The notes: generated by a model from the sequence alone, not told the origin. 64,000 bases of DNA from Streptomyces morookaense (GCF_013030945.1 NZ_JABBXF010000014.1:62001-126000); one strand, 5' to 3'. Numbered from the stretch's first letter, positions 7,769 to 17,049 are shown. Program-made: numbers and translations.

Positions 7769-9090
7769 GGCAGCAGTCCCGTCTGCCGTGCCAGCCACGG
7801 GAGTTGCTTCTCCAGGCCGGGCCGCCAGACCGCCCAGCTGTGGCCGCCGGGGAGCAGCACGAACTCGGCCTGCATGCCGGCCCGGACGGCGGCGTCGTAC
7901 ATCTTCTGCTGCTGGGGCCGGTAGGTGTGGTCGTCGGTGCCGGCGACGAAGGCGGCCTTGGTGTCGGGGAACCGCTGCCGGGCCATGACGTCGAGGGGGT
8001 TGACGCGCTGGAAGGCGGCGGCGTCCCCGCCGAAGGCCTTGTCGAGGGTCTTCTGCCGGTTGCCGAGGGTGGGTTCGTCCTGTCCGGAGATGTCGTTGAC
8101 GACGCCGTAGACCTGCGGGGCGTTGACGCCGAGCTGGATGGAGCAGGTGCCGCCGAAGGAGATGCCGGAGACGATCCAGGAGGTGCGGGGCGCGGCCACC
8201 TGGAGGTGGGAGCGGATCCAGTCGGGCACGTCCCGGGCGAGATAGGTCTGGACGTTGCCCAACCGGGAGTCCAGACAGAGGGTGTTGGCGAACTGCGAGC
8301 CGAGCGGGTCCACGACGACGACCGCGGGGGCGAGTCCGCGATGGGCGGAGGCGAAGGTGTTCATCATCTCGGCGAGCCGGCCGGAGTTGATCCACTCCTC
8401 GGGCCCGCCCGGCTGGCCCGCCATGAGGACGATCACGGGGAGCAGGGGGCGCGGGCTGCTGCGGTAGGCGGGCGGGAGATAGACATAGGCGTCACGGGCC
8501 TTGAAGCCGGAAGCGGTGCCGGGGATGGCGGACCGGGACACCGTCCCCTCCTCGGGCATGCCCTCCGGCGGGCGCCAGACGTCGGCGATCGTCTTGCCGG
8601 GCGGAACTTTCAGGGGCTCGGTGGTGCCGCCTGCGTCGCTGAGCCGGGTGGTCTTCATCAGCCAGGAGTTCAGTGCGCTGCGCGCCGTGGGGTACTGGTC
8701 GAAGTACCGGTTGATCCCGGAGGCGCCGAGGAGGACGACGAGGAAACCGGCCAGGGCTGCGGGGAGCCAGTAGCGGGGGCGCGACAAAGGTATCCGGAAG
8801 GCGGCCAGGCAGAGGCCGAGGACGGCGAGGCCGGTCCAGAGGACGACGGGGAGCGGCAGCGGGTCGGGGAAGGGCTGGATCCAGTCGTCGACGGCCGTGC
8901 GCAGCAGCCAGGTGATCAGTGCGGCGAGCAGGACGGCGGCCGGGGCCCAGCGGGTCCACCAGCGGCGCCGGCGGGAGAAGAGGAGGGCGGCCAGGGCGCA
9001 GCAGCCGAGGACGAGCAGGGCGGCCGGTATCCAGCCGGTCACCAGCGACCAGTCCAGCGGGCCTGCCGCGCTCGGTATGTGTCGCACCAC
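7765..9090 (-). CDS. Membrane-anchored esterase (alpha/beta hydrolase)
   Basis: 441 residues with four N-terminal membrane helices (to about residue 135) followed by an extracellular alpha/beta hydrolase domain of the antigen-85/esterase D type. The nucleophile Ser is in SGISFGGTCS, and a likely catalytic His in LLPGGHSWAVW near the C-terminus. It overlaps the DUF2156 gene by 4 bp and is the first gene of that pair. Inference: it acts on surface lipids or acyl groups together with the lipid-modifying partner. The GTG start at 9090 is the furthest upstream choice; a later start is possible. Confidence 0.88.
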   Translation of the reverse strand: MVRHIPSAAGPLDWSLVTGWIPAALLVLGCCALAALLFSRRRRWWTRWAPAAVLLAALITWLLRTAVDDWIQPFPDPLPLPVVLWTGLAVLGLCLAAFRIPLSRPRYWLPAALAGFLVVLLGASGINRYFDQYPTARSALNSWLMKTTRLSDAGGTTEPLKVPPGKTIADVWRPPEGMPEEGTVSRSAIPGTASGFKARDAYVYLPPAYRSSPRPLLPVIVLMAGQPGGPEEWINSGRLAEMMNTFASAHRGLAPAVVVVDPLGSQFANTLCLDSRLGNVQTYLARDVPDWIRSHLQVAAPRTSWIVSGISFGGTCSIQLGVNAPQVYGVVNDISGQDEPTLGNRQKTLDKAFGGDAAAFQRVNPLDVMARQRFPDTKAAFVAGTDDHTYRPQQQKMYDAAVRAGMQAEFVLLPGGHSWAVWRPGLEKQLPWLARQTGLLP

Positions 9091-9221
9091 GTCAAAAGCC
9101 TATGGAAGCCGTTCCTTCCGGCAACTCGGCGGCGGAGCGGGCGGCGGTCTTGCCGGAAGCCTGTGCTCCCGGCAGATTCCCTTGCAGAATCGCTGCCTCA
9201 CAGCTTCTGGGAGGGGACGTC

Positions 9222-11378
9222 ATGGACGGGAACCGAAGACTGAGCCGGAGAGGGCTGTTACGGGCGGGGCTTGGGGTGGGCGGGGCCGCGTGGGCGGCCC
9301 GGGCGGTACCGGGGCTGCACGGCCCGGCGCCGGCCGCGCTGCCGCTGGAGCAGGCGGCCTGGGCGGGACCGGCGGTGCGGGCGGGGGCCTTCCCGGACTG
9401 GAGCAGATTCGCCCGGCTGGCGGACGGCACCTTCGACGAAGACGCCGACCCCGTGCGCGACATGCAGCCCGTGATCAACACCCTCAAGGCGCAGAACGTC
9501 AGCGTGATCGAACTCGACACGATCCTGTCGAACTGGATCACCGACGACGCCTTCGCCACCCACATGGGCAAGGTGAAGAGCTTCGTCCAGCTCGCGCACA
9601 CCGCCGGCATCCGGGTGGTCATGTACTACCCGTCGCTCGAAGTGATCAGCACGGGCGGCGAGAACGGCCCGTCCTTCTACAAGACCGACCAGGGCAGGTC
9701 GTGGGTGCAGCTCTCCCCCGACGGCAAGCCCAACGTCTTCTACGGCAGCCTGGTGGTCTGGGTGGACCCGGGCGACGAGAGCTGCTGGGTCAGCCCCAAC
9801 TCCCCCTGGCGCGACTTCTACCTGGGCCGCATCAAGGCGCTGGCCGCCACCGGCGTCGACGCGATCTGGCCGGATGTCCCCATCTATTTCGACGGCGCGC
9901 TGAGCTGGTGCGACGCCTCTCCGTGGGCGGCGTCCGCGTTCAAGGCGGACACCGGCCTCGACATCCCCAGGAAGATGGACTTCACCAGCCTCCCCTTCCG
10001 CCGCTTCGTCGAGTGGCGGCACCGCAACCTGCTGCAGTGGCAGCTCGACATCGCCGCCGCCGGGCGCTCGGTCAACCCCGATGTGCTCACCTTCGTCGAG
10101 ACGGTGAGCATGGACTACCAGTACGCCACCCTGGTCGGCCTCGACGGCGCCTACCTGCGCAAGGCGGAAGGCGTCAGCCACGTGTGGGAGGTGGACATCC
10201 TCGGCAACTACGACGGGATGCGCCACTCCACCGCGTCCGACTGGGCGTGCCTGATCTCGATGTACAAGTACGCGCGGGCCGCCGGCGGCACCAAGCCGGC
10301 CTGGGCGTTCTCCTACGGCTGGAAGGCCGACGACGCCTCCCTGGTGATGGCCGAGCTGCTGGCCGCGGGCTGCAACCCGTACGAGGTCAAGAGCCCGTTC
10401 AAGAACGACACCACCGACAAGGCGATGCGCACCCGGATGTACGCGTTCGTCGCCGCCAACCAGGAGAAGCTCTACAACGCCGCCTCGTCGGCCGTGGTCG
10501 GCGTCTACCACTCCTCTGCCTCGCGCGACTTCGTCAGCCACGCCGAGGGCACCGGCATGTACGTCAACACCAAGTCGCCGGCCGGGGTCAAGGACTGGTG
10601 GGCGACCGGCACCGCTCAGGAGAGCTGCGTGAAGCAGGAGTGGCTGGGCGAGTTCCGCGGCACGGTCAAGTCGCTGGTGTTCGCGCACATTCCGTTCCGC
10701 ACCGTGCCCAGCCCCGGTCTCACCGCCGACGACCTCGCCGGGTTCCGCGTGCTGATGCTGCCGAACCTGCAGGCCGTCTCGGACGCCGAGGCCGCGGTGC
10801 TGCGCGGCTTCGTCGCGGGCGGCGGCACCGTCGTCATCACCGGACCGGTGCCCACCGGCCTCGACGAACTGGGCACGGTGCGCGGCGAGTACGCGCTGGC
10901 CGACGTGCTCGGGTTCGGCAAGAAGGACCCCCTGCCGGACAGCAGGCGGAACAGCTTCGGCTCGGGCACGTGCTGGTACGTCAAGGACCTGCTCGGCCGC
11001 AGCTACCTGGGCAGGACGGACCGGGCCGTCGCGGACCGGCTGCTCGCCCCGGTGCGCGCGGCCGCGCCCCCTGCCGTGACGCTGACGGGTGACGACCGCA
11101 TCCACCTGGAGCTGAGCCGCCTCGGCGACGACACGATCGTCCAACTGGTCAACTTCACCTGCTTCGGTGACAGTCCGGCGGCCTTCCGTACGGTGCCGAC
11201 GACGTGCACGGTCGGGCTGCCGGTCCCGGCGGGCAAGCGGGTGCTGGCGGCCACCGTGAGCTCGCCGGACGGGAGTTCGCCCGCGCCGCAGCCGGTGCCC
11301 TGGCAGGTGTCGGGCGACTCGGTGTCGGTCACGCTGACGGTGGCGCAGTATGCGCTGCTGACGGTGACGACCGGCTAG
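9222..11378 (+). CDS. Tat-secreted TIM-barrel glycoside hydrolase-like protein
   Basis: 718 residues; ATG at 9222 after GGGAGGGGACGTC. The N-terminus has a twin-arginine signal (LSRRGLLRAGLGVGGAAWAA). The body resembles a beta/alpha barrel (DAIWPDVPIYFDGALSWC, FVETVSMDYQYATLVGLDGA) followed at about residues 480-600 by a segment resembling the glutamine-amidotransferase-like trimerisation domain of GH42/GH29-type enzymes (GFRVLMLPNLQAVSDAEAA, FVAGGGTVVITG), and a C-terminal beta domain. No specific family could be named with certainty. Expected role: exported cleavage of a glycan. It overlaps the convergent helR gene by 4 bp. Confidence 0.75.
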   Translation: MDGNRRLSRRGLLRAGLGVGGAAWAARAVPGLHGPAPAALPLEQAAWAGPAVRAGAFPDWSRFARLADGTFDEDADPVRDMQPVINTLKAQNVSVIELDTILSNWITDDAFATHMGKVKSFVQLAHTAGIRVVMYYPSLEVISTGGENGPSFYKTDQGRSWVQLSPDGKPNVFYGSLVVWVDPGDESCWVSPNSPWRDFYLGRIKALAATGVDAIWPDVPIYFDGALSWCDASPWAASAFKADTGLDIPRKMDFTSLPFRRFVEWRHRNLLQWQLDIAAAGRSVNPDVLTFVETVSMDYQYATLVGLDGAYLRKAEGVSHVWEVDILGNYDGMRHSTASDWACLISMYKYARAAGGTKPAWAFSYGWKADDASLVMAELLAAGCNPYEVKSPFKNDTTDKAMRTRMYAFVAANQEKLYNAASSAVVGVYHSSASRDFVSHAEGTGMYVNTKSPAGVKDWWATGTAQESCVKQEWLGEFRGTVKSLVFAHIPFRTVPSPGLTADDLAGFRVLMLPNLQAVSDAEAAVLRGFVAGGGTVVITGPVPTGLDELGTVRGEYALADVLGFGKKDPLPDSRRNSFGSGTCWYVKDLLGRSYLGRTDRAVADRLLAPVRAAAPPAVTLTGDDRIHLELSRLGDDTIVQLVNFTCFGDSPAAFRTVPTTCTVGLPVPAGKRVLAATVSSPDGSSPAPQPVPWQVSGDSVSVTLTVAQYALLTVTTG

Positions 11379-13549
11379 CTCGTGAGGACGACGAGTTGTT
11401 GCGTCGCCCGGGTCATCGCCACGTAGCGGTCGACCGCTCCTTCGATGCCCGTGCCGAACGACTCCGGGTCGACGAGGACGACCAGGTCGAACTCGAGCCC
11501 CTTCGACAGCTCCGGGGTGAGTGAGCGAACGCGGGGCGTCGCAGCCCGGAACGCAGGAGCTCCGATGACGCAGGCGATCCCGTCGGCGTGCGCGGCGGTC
11601 CAGGCGTCGAGGACCGGGCCCAGATCCGCAGCGGATCCATGGACGACGGGGAGGTTGCTGCTGCGGATCGAGGCCGGCACGTTGGCGTCCGGGAGCACGG
11701 CCCGGATGACCGGTTCGGCTTCCGCCATGACCTCTTCCGGTGTCCGGTAGTTGATGTTCAGGGAGGACAGGCGGATCCGGTCGAACCCGACCCGCTCCAG
11801 CCGTTCCCGCCACGGCTCCGTGAACCCGTGCCGGGCCTGGGCGCGGTCCCCGACGATGGTGAAGCTCCGGGACGGGCACCGGTGCAGCAGCATCTGCCAT
11901 TCCGCGTCGGTCAGTTCCTGGGCCTCGTCCACGACGATGTGTGCGAACGGCCCGGCGAGCAGGTCCGGTTCGGTACCGGCCAGTGCCGTTTCGTCCACGA
12001 GGGCGTCCTGGAAGTCCTCGCCGCGCAGCATCGTGACCAGCCCGGTCCCGTACTCGTCGTCCGCAACGGCGATCAGGTCGTCCACGACCGTGGCCATGCG
12101 CGCGCGTTCGGCGGCGACGGCGGCCTCGTGCCGTTGCTTGCGGCGCGACGCCTGCGGGTCGCCGAGCCGCTGCCGGGCCGCGTCGAGGAGCGGCAGGTCG
12201 GACACCGTCCAGGCCTGCGCGTCCGCGCGCTGCAGCTTCCGGACCTCGTCGCGGTCGAGCCAGGGTGCGCACAGCCGCAGGTAGGCGGGTACCGACCACA
12301 GGTCGCCGACGAGGTCGGCCGCGTCGAGCAGCGGCCACGCGCGGTCGAGGGCGCCGACCAGTTCGTCGTCGCGCAGCAGGGAGCTGCGGAACCGGTCGGG
12401 CGGGATGTCACCGTCGATCTTGTCCCGCAGGATCGTGACCAGTTCCTCCCGGATCTGCTCACGCGCCTCGTTGTGCGGAGTGCCCTGTCCCGCCGCCTCG
12501 AACGCCTCGGCCCAGTCGCCGGGGGTCAGTGGGATATCGGCCCAGTCGGTCGTGACCGTCATCCCCTCGGCGGGCGGCTCCTCGTAGAACCGGACGGCCG
12601 TCTCGATCGCCCTCACCACCATGTCCGCGGACGACTTCAGCCGGGCCACGTCCGGATCCGTCTCGACCGCCGCCGTCGCTCCCTCGGCGACGAGGTCCCG
12701 CAGGGTGCAGGTCTGCACGCCCTCCTCGCCGAGGCTGGGGAGGACGTCGGCGACGTAGTTCAGGTAAGGCCGGTGCGGACCGACGAACAGCACGCCGCCC
12801 CGGCGGTGCCCGAGACGGGGATCGGAGTAGAGGAGGTAGGCGGTGCGGTGCAGGGCGACGACGGTCTTGCCCGTGCCCGGACCGCCGTCGACGACGAGCG
12901 CACCGCGGGAACCCGCGCGGATGACGGCGTCCTGGTCGGCCTGGATGGTGCCGAGCACGTCGCGCATCCGTTCCGACCGGTCGCCGCCCAGGCTGGCGAT
13001 GAAGGCGGACTGGTCGTCGAGCGCGGCGTGCCCGGCGAAACCGTCCGGGGCGTCCAGGATGCCCGGGGTGAACACCTCGTCCCAGTAGTCGCCGATCCGG
13101 CCGCGGGTCCAGCGGTACCGGCGGCGGCTCGCCAGACCCATCGGATCGGCGTGGGTGGCGCCGAAGAACGGCTCGGCCGCCGGGGAGCGCCAGTCGACCA
13201 GCAGCCGGCGGCCCGTGCTGTCCTTGAGGCCGAGCCGTCCGACGTACACGGGCCCGGTGCCGTCGGCACCGACCATGCGCCCGAGGCACAGGTCCAGCCC
13301 GAACCGGCGCAGGGCACGCAGGCGGGCGGTCAGCCGGTGTATCTCCAGGTCCCGCTCCATCGCCTGCTGGCCGATGCCGCCGGGCGCCCTGCGCTCGGCG
13401 GCGAGACGGCCGGACAGCTCGGCGATCGACTGCTCCAGGCACTCCGCGATCGCGGCGAAGTGCCGCTCGTCGTCGACGATCAGCGACGGGTCGGCCTTGG
13501 CGGAAAGGCGGTCGGGAAGGTCGAAGACACTGGTGGCCAGGGGGGACAT
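11375..13549 (-). CDS. helR: HelR, RNA polymerase recycling ATPase (rifamycin resistance)
   Basis: 724 residues from the ATG at 13549, which has GGAG 9 bp upstream. It is a UvrD-like superfamily I ATPase: Walker A in VDGGPGTGKTVV (about residues 220-230), Walker B in HIVVDEAQELTDAEW, and late motifs NINYRTPEEVM and ELSKGLEFDLVVLVDP. HelR proteins displace rifamycin from RNA polymerase and recycle stalled enzyme. The assignment is supported by a rifamycin-associated element 100 bp upstream. The N-terminal ~150 residues carry a coiled-coil arm expected to enter the RNA polymerase channel. It is transcribed alone. Confidence 0.9.
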   Translation of the reverse strand: MSPLATSVFDLPDRLSAKADPSLIVDDERHFAAIAECLEQSIAELSGRLAAERRAPGGIGQQAMERDLEIHRLTARLRALRRFGLDLCLGRMVGADGTGPVYVGRLGLKDSTGRRLLVDWRSPAAEPFFGATHADPMGLASRRRYRWTRGRIGDYWDEVFTPGILDAPDGFAGHAALDDQSAFIASLGGDRSERMRDVLGTIQADQDAVIRAGSRGALVVDGGPGTGKTVVALHRTAYLLYSDPRLGHRRGGVLFVGPHRPYLNYVADVLPSLGEEGVQTCTLRDLVAEGATAAVETDPDVARLKSSADMVVRAIETAVRFYEEPPAEGMTVTTDWADIPLTPGDWAEAFEAAGQGTPHNEAREQIREELVTILRDKIDGDIPPDRFRSSLLRDDELVGALDRAWPLLDAADLVGDLWSVPAYLRLCAPWLDRDEVRKLQRADAQAWTVSDLPLLDAARQRLGDPQASRRKQRHEAAVAAERARMATVVDDLIAVADDEYGTGLVTMLRGEDFQDALVDETALAGTEPDLLAGPFAHIVVDEAQELTDAEWQMLLHRCPSRSFTIVGDRAQARHGFTEPWRERLERVGFDRIRLSSLNINYRTPEEVMAEAEPVIRAVLPDANVPASIRSSNLPVVHGSAADLGPVLDAWTAAHADGIACVIGAPAFRAATPRVRSLTPELSKGLEFDLVVLVDPESFGTGIEGAVDRYVAMTRATQQLVVLTS

Positions 13550-13648
13550 GATGATCAGCTCCATTGCCGGTCCGGGGCGCGCAACTCTCCCCATTTCCGC
13601 AGATTCCGGACCATGTTCCGGTCCAGGCGGATGATTGTGCGGCAAGGT

Positions 13649-13682
13649 GGGGGCCTTGCGGCAAGGCCCCCGGTGCGCTATA
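13649..13682 (-). promoter_or_regulatory. Rifamycin-associated element (RAE) and -10 of helR
   Basis: GGGGGCCTTGCGGCAAGGCCCCC at 13649-13671 (10-bp arms around CGG) closely matches the inverted repeat known as RAE, found upstream of rifamycin-inducible genes in actinobacteria. On the helR strand a -10-like TATAGC lies at 13677-13682, so transcription would start inside the element. A second half-site, GCGGCAAGG, is found at 13639-13647 on the downstream side. Confidence 0.85.
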
Positions 13683-13739
13683 TGTTGAGAGTGGCGAGGA
13701 GCGGATGTTCTCCTTGCCTTTTTTGTTCGCTGCGCCCGT

Positions 13740-14741
13740 CTAGCGGCCCGACGGAGCCGGGACACGCCACAGGGAGGACGGCCTGTCCTCGCCCCCCGCA
13801 TGCGACTCGAAGGCGATCCACCGCCCGTCGGGCGACCAACTGGGCGCTCCGTCATAGGCGTTGCTGCTCCTGGTGACGCGGACAGGCTTGCCGCCGGCCG
13901 CCGGGATCGTGAAGATCTGCGGCAGGTCGAGCCCACCGGCGGTGGAGGAGAACACCACGGACCGCCCGTCCGGCGACCAGCTGGGGTCGGTGTGCTCCCC
14001 GGGCGTCGTGGTGAGCTTGCGCAGCCCGCTCCCGTCCGCGTTCACGACATACAGCGCCCAGGCCTCGCTGCCCGCCTCGCGGCGCTGGAAGACCAGCCGG
14101 TCACCGGCCGGCGACCAGTTGGGCTGCCGGTTGTCCGTACGGGTCCCGGGCCCGTCGATCAGCCGGGTGGCGCCGGTGCCGTCACGGCGCACTTTCCACA
14201 GCGAGCCGAGCTCGGAGCCGTCGGGGTGCTCGTTCTCGACGCTCTCCTGGAAGACGATCCACTGTCCGTCGGGCGAGAAGCTGGGCTCCAGGTAGCCGGT
14301 GTCGCCGCGGTGTTCGGTCACGCGCTTCGGCTTGCCGCCGGGTTCCATCACCCAGACCTCGTCCTGCCCGGACCGGTCGGAGGCGAAGGCGACACCGGCC
14401 CGCGGATGCCAGCTGGAACCGGGCAGGTTCACGGCGGCCTTGTCGGGGTCGGAGAGGAGGGTACGGGGATGCTGCTGCTCGTGCCCGCTGCCGAGCGGGA
14501 TGGTGCGGAGGGCGGCGGCGCCCTCGTTGTACCCGTCGTGGAAGAGGGTGAAGAGGACGGATGTGCTGTCCGGGGAGAAGGCGGGGTTCTGGGCGCTGGT
14601 GCGGCCGGTGGGGCGGTAGAGGAGTTGAGCGCCGTCGGCACGGTCGTGGTGGTCGGGGGCGGGGCCGCCGTCTCCCCCGCCGCAGGCGGTGAGGAGGAGG
14701 GCTCCGGTGAGGACTGCAGCGGCGAGGAGGCGTAAGCGCAC
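13740..14741 (-). CDS. TolB-like beta-propeller lipoprotein
   Basis: 333 residues from a GTG at 14741. A signal peptide ends in a lipobox (LLLTACGGG), so it is probably a membrane-tethered lipoprotein. The rest is built of repeated WD40/PD40 blades with SFSPDGQWIVF, NWSPAGDRLVF, SWSPDGRSVVF and SWSPDGRWIAF, spaced about 45-60 residues apart, as in TolB and other six-bladed propellers. Such proteins serve as extracytoplasmic binding scaffolds; the partner is unknown. It is divergent from the secreted lectin at 14892. Confidence 0.9.
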   Translation of the reverse strand: MRLRLLAAAVLTGALLLTACGGGDGGPAPDHHDRADGAQLLYRPTGRTSAQNPAFSPDSTSVLFTLFHDGYNEGAAALRTIPLGSGHEQQHPRTLLSDPDKAAVNLPGSSWHPRAGVAFASDRSGQDEVWVMEPGGKPKRVTEHRGDTGYLEPSFSPDGQWIVFQESVENEHPDGSELGSLWKVRRDGTGATRLIDGPGTRTDNRQPNWSPAGDRLVFQRREAGSEAWALYVVNADGSGLRKLTTTPGEHTDPSWSPDGRSVVFSSTAGGLDLPQIFTIPAAGGKPVRVTRSSNAYDGAPSWSPDGRWIAFESHAGGEDRPSSLWRVPAPSGR

Positions 14742-14891
14742 GGGGGTGACGGTAGTCGAGTCAACTTCCGGTTGACAGTGGGAGCTTGCAGGGGGCGTCG
14801 AGTGGCTGGTTTCGGCACTACTGAGTGAAGCATTCGATCGCCACGCTGTGAGCGCCATTTCCTCCGTAACACTTCTGCTCAGGAGGCACAG

Positions 14892-15338
14892 ATGAATCGC
14901 CGCTACCTGCTGGTGACCGGAGCCGTGGCCGCCACCGCCGCCCTCAGCGCGTTCGCCCCGCCTGCCGACGCGTCCACCCCGCCCATGCCCGCCATGCTCC
15001 AGTACCAGAACGTCGCCACCGGCAAGTGTCTGACGGCCGACGCCAATTCGGTGTTCCCGCAGGACTGCAACAGCACGAGCTACAACCAGCGCTGGGTGGC
15101 CGGCGGCACCGGCCCCGTCCAGCTGCGCAACGTTGCCGCGAACACGTGCCTGGACACCGACGGTTCCTCGGTCTTCGCGCAGGCCTGCGGCAGCGGCAAC
15201 CAGAGCTGGATCCTCAAGGGCGCCAACCCCTACCAGCTGCTGAACACCGCCACCGGCACGTGCGTGGGCACCGACGGCTCGTCGGTGTACGCGCAGAAGT
15301 GCACGGGTGGTGACGACCAGAGCTGGAAGCGCATGTGA
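14892..15338 (+). CDS. Secreted ricin-type beta-trefoil lectin
   Basis: 148 residues preceded by AGGAGGCACAG. A signal peptide (MNRRYLLVTGAVAATAALSA, cleavage near ADAS) is followed by one ricin B-type domain of three similar subrepeats, each with a Gly-x-Cys start and a QxW-type end (NVATGKCLTADANSV, NVAANTCLDTDGSSVF, NTATGTCVGTDGSSVY; QRW and QSW). Paired cysteines suggest disulphides. With no catalytic domain attached it is probably a free secreted carbohydrate-binding protein. Confidence 0.93.
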   Translation: MNRRYLLVTGAVAATAALSAFAPPADASTPPMPAMLQYQNVATGKCLTADANSVFPQDCNSTSYNQRWVAGGTGPVQLRNVAANTCLDTDGSSVFAQACGSGNQSWILKGANPYQLLNTATGTCVGTDGSSVYAQKCTGGDDQSWKRM

Positions 15339-15364
15339 CGCTCGTGGCTTGACGGCCCTCCCGG

Positions 15365-15649
15365 TCACCGGTCGGCCGGTGGCAGGAGCGGGCCGAGGGG
15401 GCCCAGATCGAGGTTGAGGTCGCCCGGCTCGAAGCCGTAGCGGTCGCGCAGTTCGGCCATGCGGTCGGCGAGGAGCATCAGTGTCAGCCCGATGCGCTCT
15501 TCCTGCTCCTCCGAGAGATCGCCCTGGTCGACACGGCGCAGGGCTTGCCGCTCCATGAGCTGGCGGAGCAGTTCGATCAGTGTCAGCACCAGCTTCATGA
15601 GGTCGCGTTCCACCGTGTCCTGGTCCAGTTCCACGCGCCGGGTCGTCAT
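15365..15649 (-). CDS. gvpK: Gas vesicle protein GvpK
   Basis: 94 residues. GvpK family features include the N-terminal MTTRRVELDQDTVERDLMKL and the amphipathic helix LVLTLIELLRQLMERQALRR, then a short loop and FEPGDLNLDLGPLGPLL. GvpK is an accessory protein needed for vesicle assembly. It is the last gene of the gvp operon and overlaps gvpS by 4 bp (ATGA). Confidence 0.95.
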   Translation of the reverse strand: MTTRRVELDQDTVERDLMKLVLTLIELLRQLMERQALRRVDQGDLSEEQEERIGLTLMLLADRMAELRDRYGFEPGDLNLDLGPLGPLLPPADR

Positions 15650-15846
15650 GTGCCGTGTTCCTCCCAGGGAGACGGAAGCCGGGCGTCCACCGAGCCGATG
15701 AGGGCGTGGAGATTCACGCGGACCAGGTCGACGTCCGCGATGCGCAGGGTGAGGTCGCCCGCGATCACCACTCCCCCGGCCAGCAGCCGGTCCAGGAGGT
15801 CGACCAGAGTGAGCCGTTCGGTCGGCAGCGCCGGGTCAGCGGTCAT
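15646..15846 (-). CDS. gvpS: Gas vesicle protein GvpS (GvpA/J family)
   Basis: 66 residues, a short GvpA-fold protein: LVDLLDRLLAGGVVIAGDLTLRIADVDLVRVNLHALIGSVD contains the paired helix-strand unit of the shell protein family. Position between gvpL and gvpK identifies it as the gene called gvpS in Streptomyces clusters. It overlaps gvpL by 11 bp and gvpK by 4 bp. It probably acts as a minor shell or nucleation component. Confidence 0.9.
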   Translation of the reverse strand: MTADPALPTERLTLVDLLDRLLAGGVVIAGDLTLRIADVDLVRVNLHALIGSVDARLPSPWEEHGT

Positions 15847-16690
15847 CGGTGCCGTCCGCGGGGCCGGTGGTCGTGGCGGCGAAGGAGTACGGCACCCAGG
15901 GACCGGTCAGCTCGACCATGAGCCCCCAGGCCGGGGCGCGTTCGACCTGCGCGCGCACCTCCGCGGTGAAGGCCGAGTCGTCGTCGCGGCGTACCAGATA
16001 GGAGGCGTTGAGCAGGTTGTGCCCGGGGTGGGTGGAGAGGCGGGAGTTCTGGGGTGCATGCAGGTGGGTGTCCTCGGCCGAGGCCGCCAGGGCGGTGTGG
16101 ATCTGCCGCACCGCGTCGTCGGCCTGGCGGGCCCGGTGCTCGTCGGCGCGGCGTTCGGCTCCCCGCCGCCTCAGGTAGGCGCGGCCGACACCGCCGGAGG
16201 CGGACGGGGCCGGTGTGGTGCGCTCTTCCTTCTCCGGGCCGGGCAGGGTGTAGACCTTGACACCCCACTCCACTGTGCCGTCGAGCCGGCCCAGTGCCGC
16301 CGTCAGTGCTTCGTGCCGTGCCCGGAGCATGCGGCGCAGGCTCTCCTCGTCCCGGTAGACGGTTGCCAGCCGCAGCGGCAGCACACCAGTCGCTGCGGCC
16401 GACGATGCCGCCTCGATCACGGCCTGGTGCCGGTGGGCCACCGTGGCGAGCCAGTCGAGATCCTCCAGATGGCGGTGCAGGGGTTCCTCGTCGAAGTCGG
16501 CGGCGGGCACCCGGCCCGCCACGCCCACCAGGTCCAGGTGCCGTACGAGCTCCACGGGTTCGCCTGCCACCCCGGTCACCGGACGGGGGTGGTGGGGAGA
16601 GGGCGTGAGGTGCCGGCCGGGCAGGTCGGTGTCGCGGGCGACGGCGTAGAGATAGAGAAGCCCTGCCGCTGCGTCGGCGTTGCCGTTCAT
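15836..16690 (-). CDS. gvpL: Gas vesicle protein GvpL (GvpF/L family)
   Basis: 284 residues. GvpF/L family markers are the N-terminal GLLYLYAVAR, the central HRHQAVIEAASSAAATGVLPLRLATVY and EWGVKVYTL, and the C-terminal NASYLVRRDD and LTGPWVPYSFA. These proteins contact GvpA and are thought to seed vesicle growth. The stop overlaps gvpS and the start overlaps the end of gvpJ by 4 bp. Confidence 0.93.
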   Translation of the reverse strand: MNGNADAAAGLLYLYAVARDTDLPGRHLTPSPHHPRPVTGVAGEPVELVRHLDLVGVAGRVPAADFDEEPLHRHLEDLDWLATVAHRHQAVIEAASSAAATGVLPLRLATVYRDEESLRRMLRARHEALTAALGRLDGTVEWGVKVYTLPGPEKEERTTPAPSASGGVGRAYLRRRGAERRADEHRARQADDAVRQIHTALAASAEDTHLHAPQNSRLSTHPGHNLLNASYLVRRDDDSAFTAEVRAQVERAPAWGLMVELTGPWVPYSFAATTTGPADGTDDR

Positions 16691-17049
16691 CGCTGTTCCT
16701 CCCCGTCGCGCGCCTCGTGCGGCTGTCGCGCCTCGAGTTCGGCGATGCGGGTCCGCAGCAGCTCGTTCTCGGTGGCCAGTTCACGGCGACGCGCGCCGGA
16801 CGAGAGGGCGGGATCGCTCTCCCACCAGTCGATCCCCATCTCCTTGGCCTTGTCCACGGAGACCACGATCAGGCGCAGCTTGATGGTCAGCAGCTCGATG
16901 TCGAGCAGGTTGACCCGGATGTCCCCGGCGATCACCACGCCCTTGTCGAGGACACGCTCCAGGATGTCGGCGAGGTTGGCGGAACTTCCGGAGGAGGAAC
17001 CGGAGAGGGAAGGGGCGTCGGGGAATCGCTGGGTCTGGATACCGGTCAT
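16687..17049 (-). CDS. gvpJ: Gas vesicle protein GvpJ (GvpA/J family)
   Basis: 120 residues from the ATG at 17049 (GGAGG lies 11 bp upstream; longer readings are rejected because they overlap gvpG). The GvpA-fold core is NLADILERVLDKGVVIAGDI and LLTIKLRLIVVSVDKAKEMG. It is followed by a charged coiled-coil-like tail (ELATENELLRTRIAELEARQ). GvpJ is a minor shell protein that probably shapes the conical ends. Confidence 0.92.
   Translation of the reverse strand: MTGIQTQRFPDAPSLSGSSSGSSANLADILERVLDKGVVIAGDIRVNLLDIELLTIKLRLIVVSVDKAKEMGIDWWESDPALSSGARRRELATENELLRTRIAELEARQPHEARDGEEQR

Noticed and set aside
5195..7924. Long plus-strand frame of about 900 codons opposite the DUF2156 gene
   Set aside because: It is a GC-bias shadow with low-complexity Gly/Asp/Gln content and no family features; the minus strand carries a clear membrane protein.
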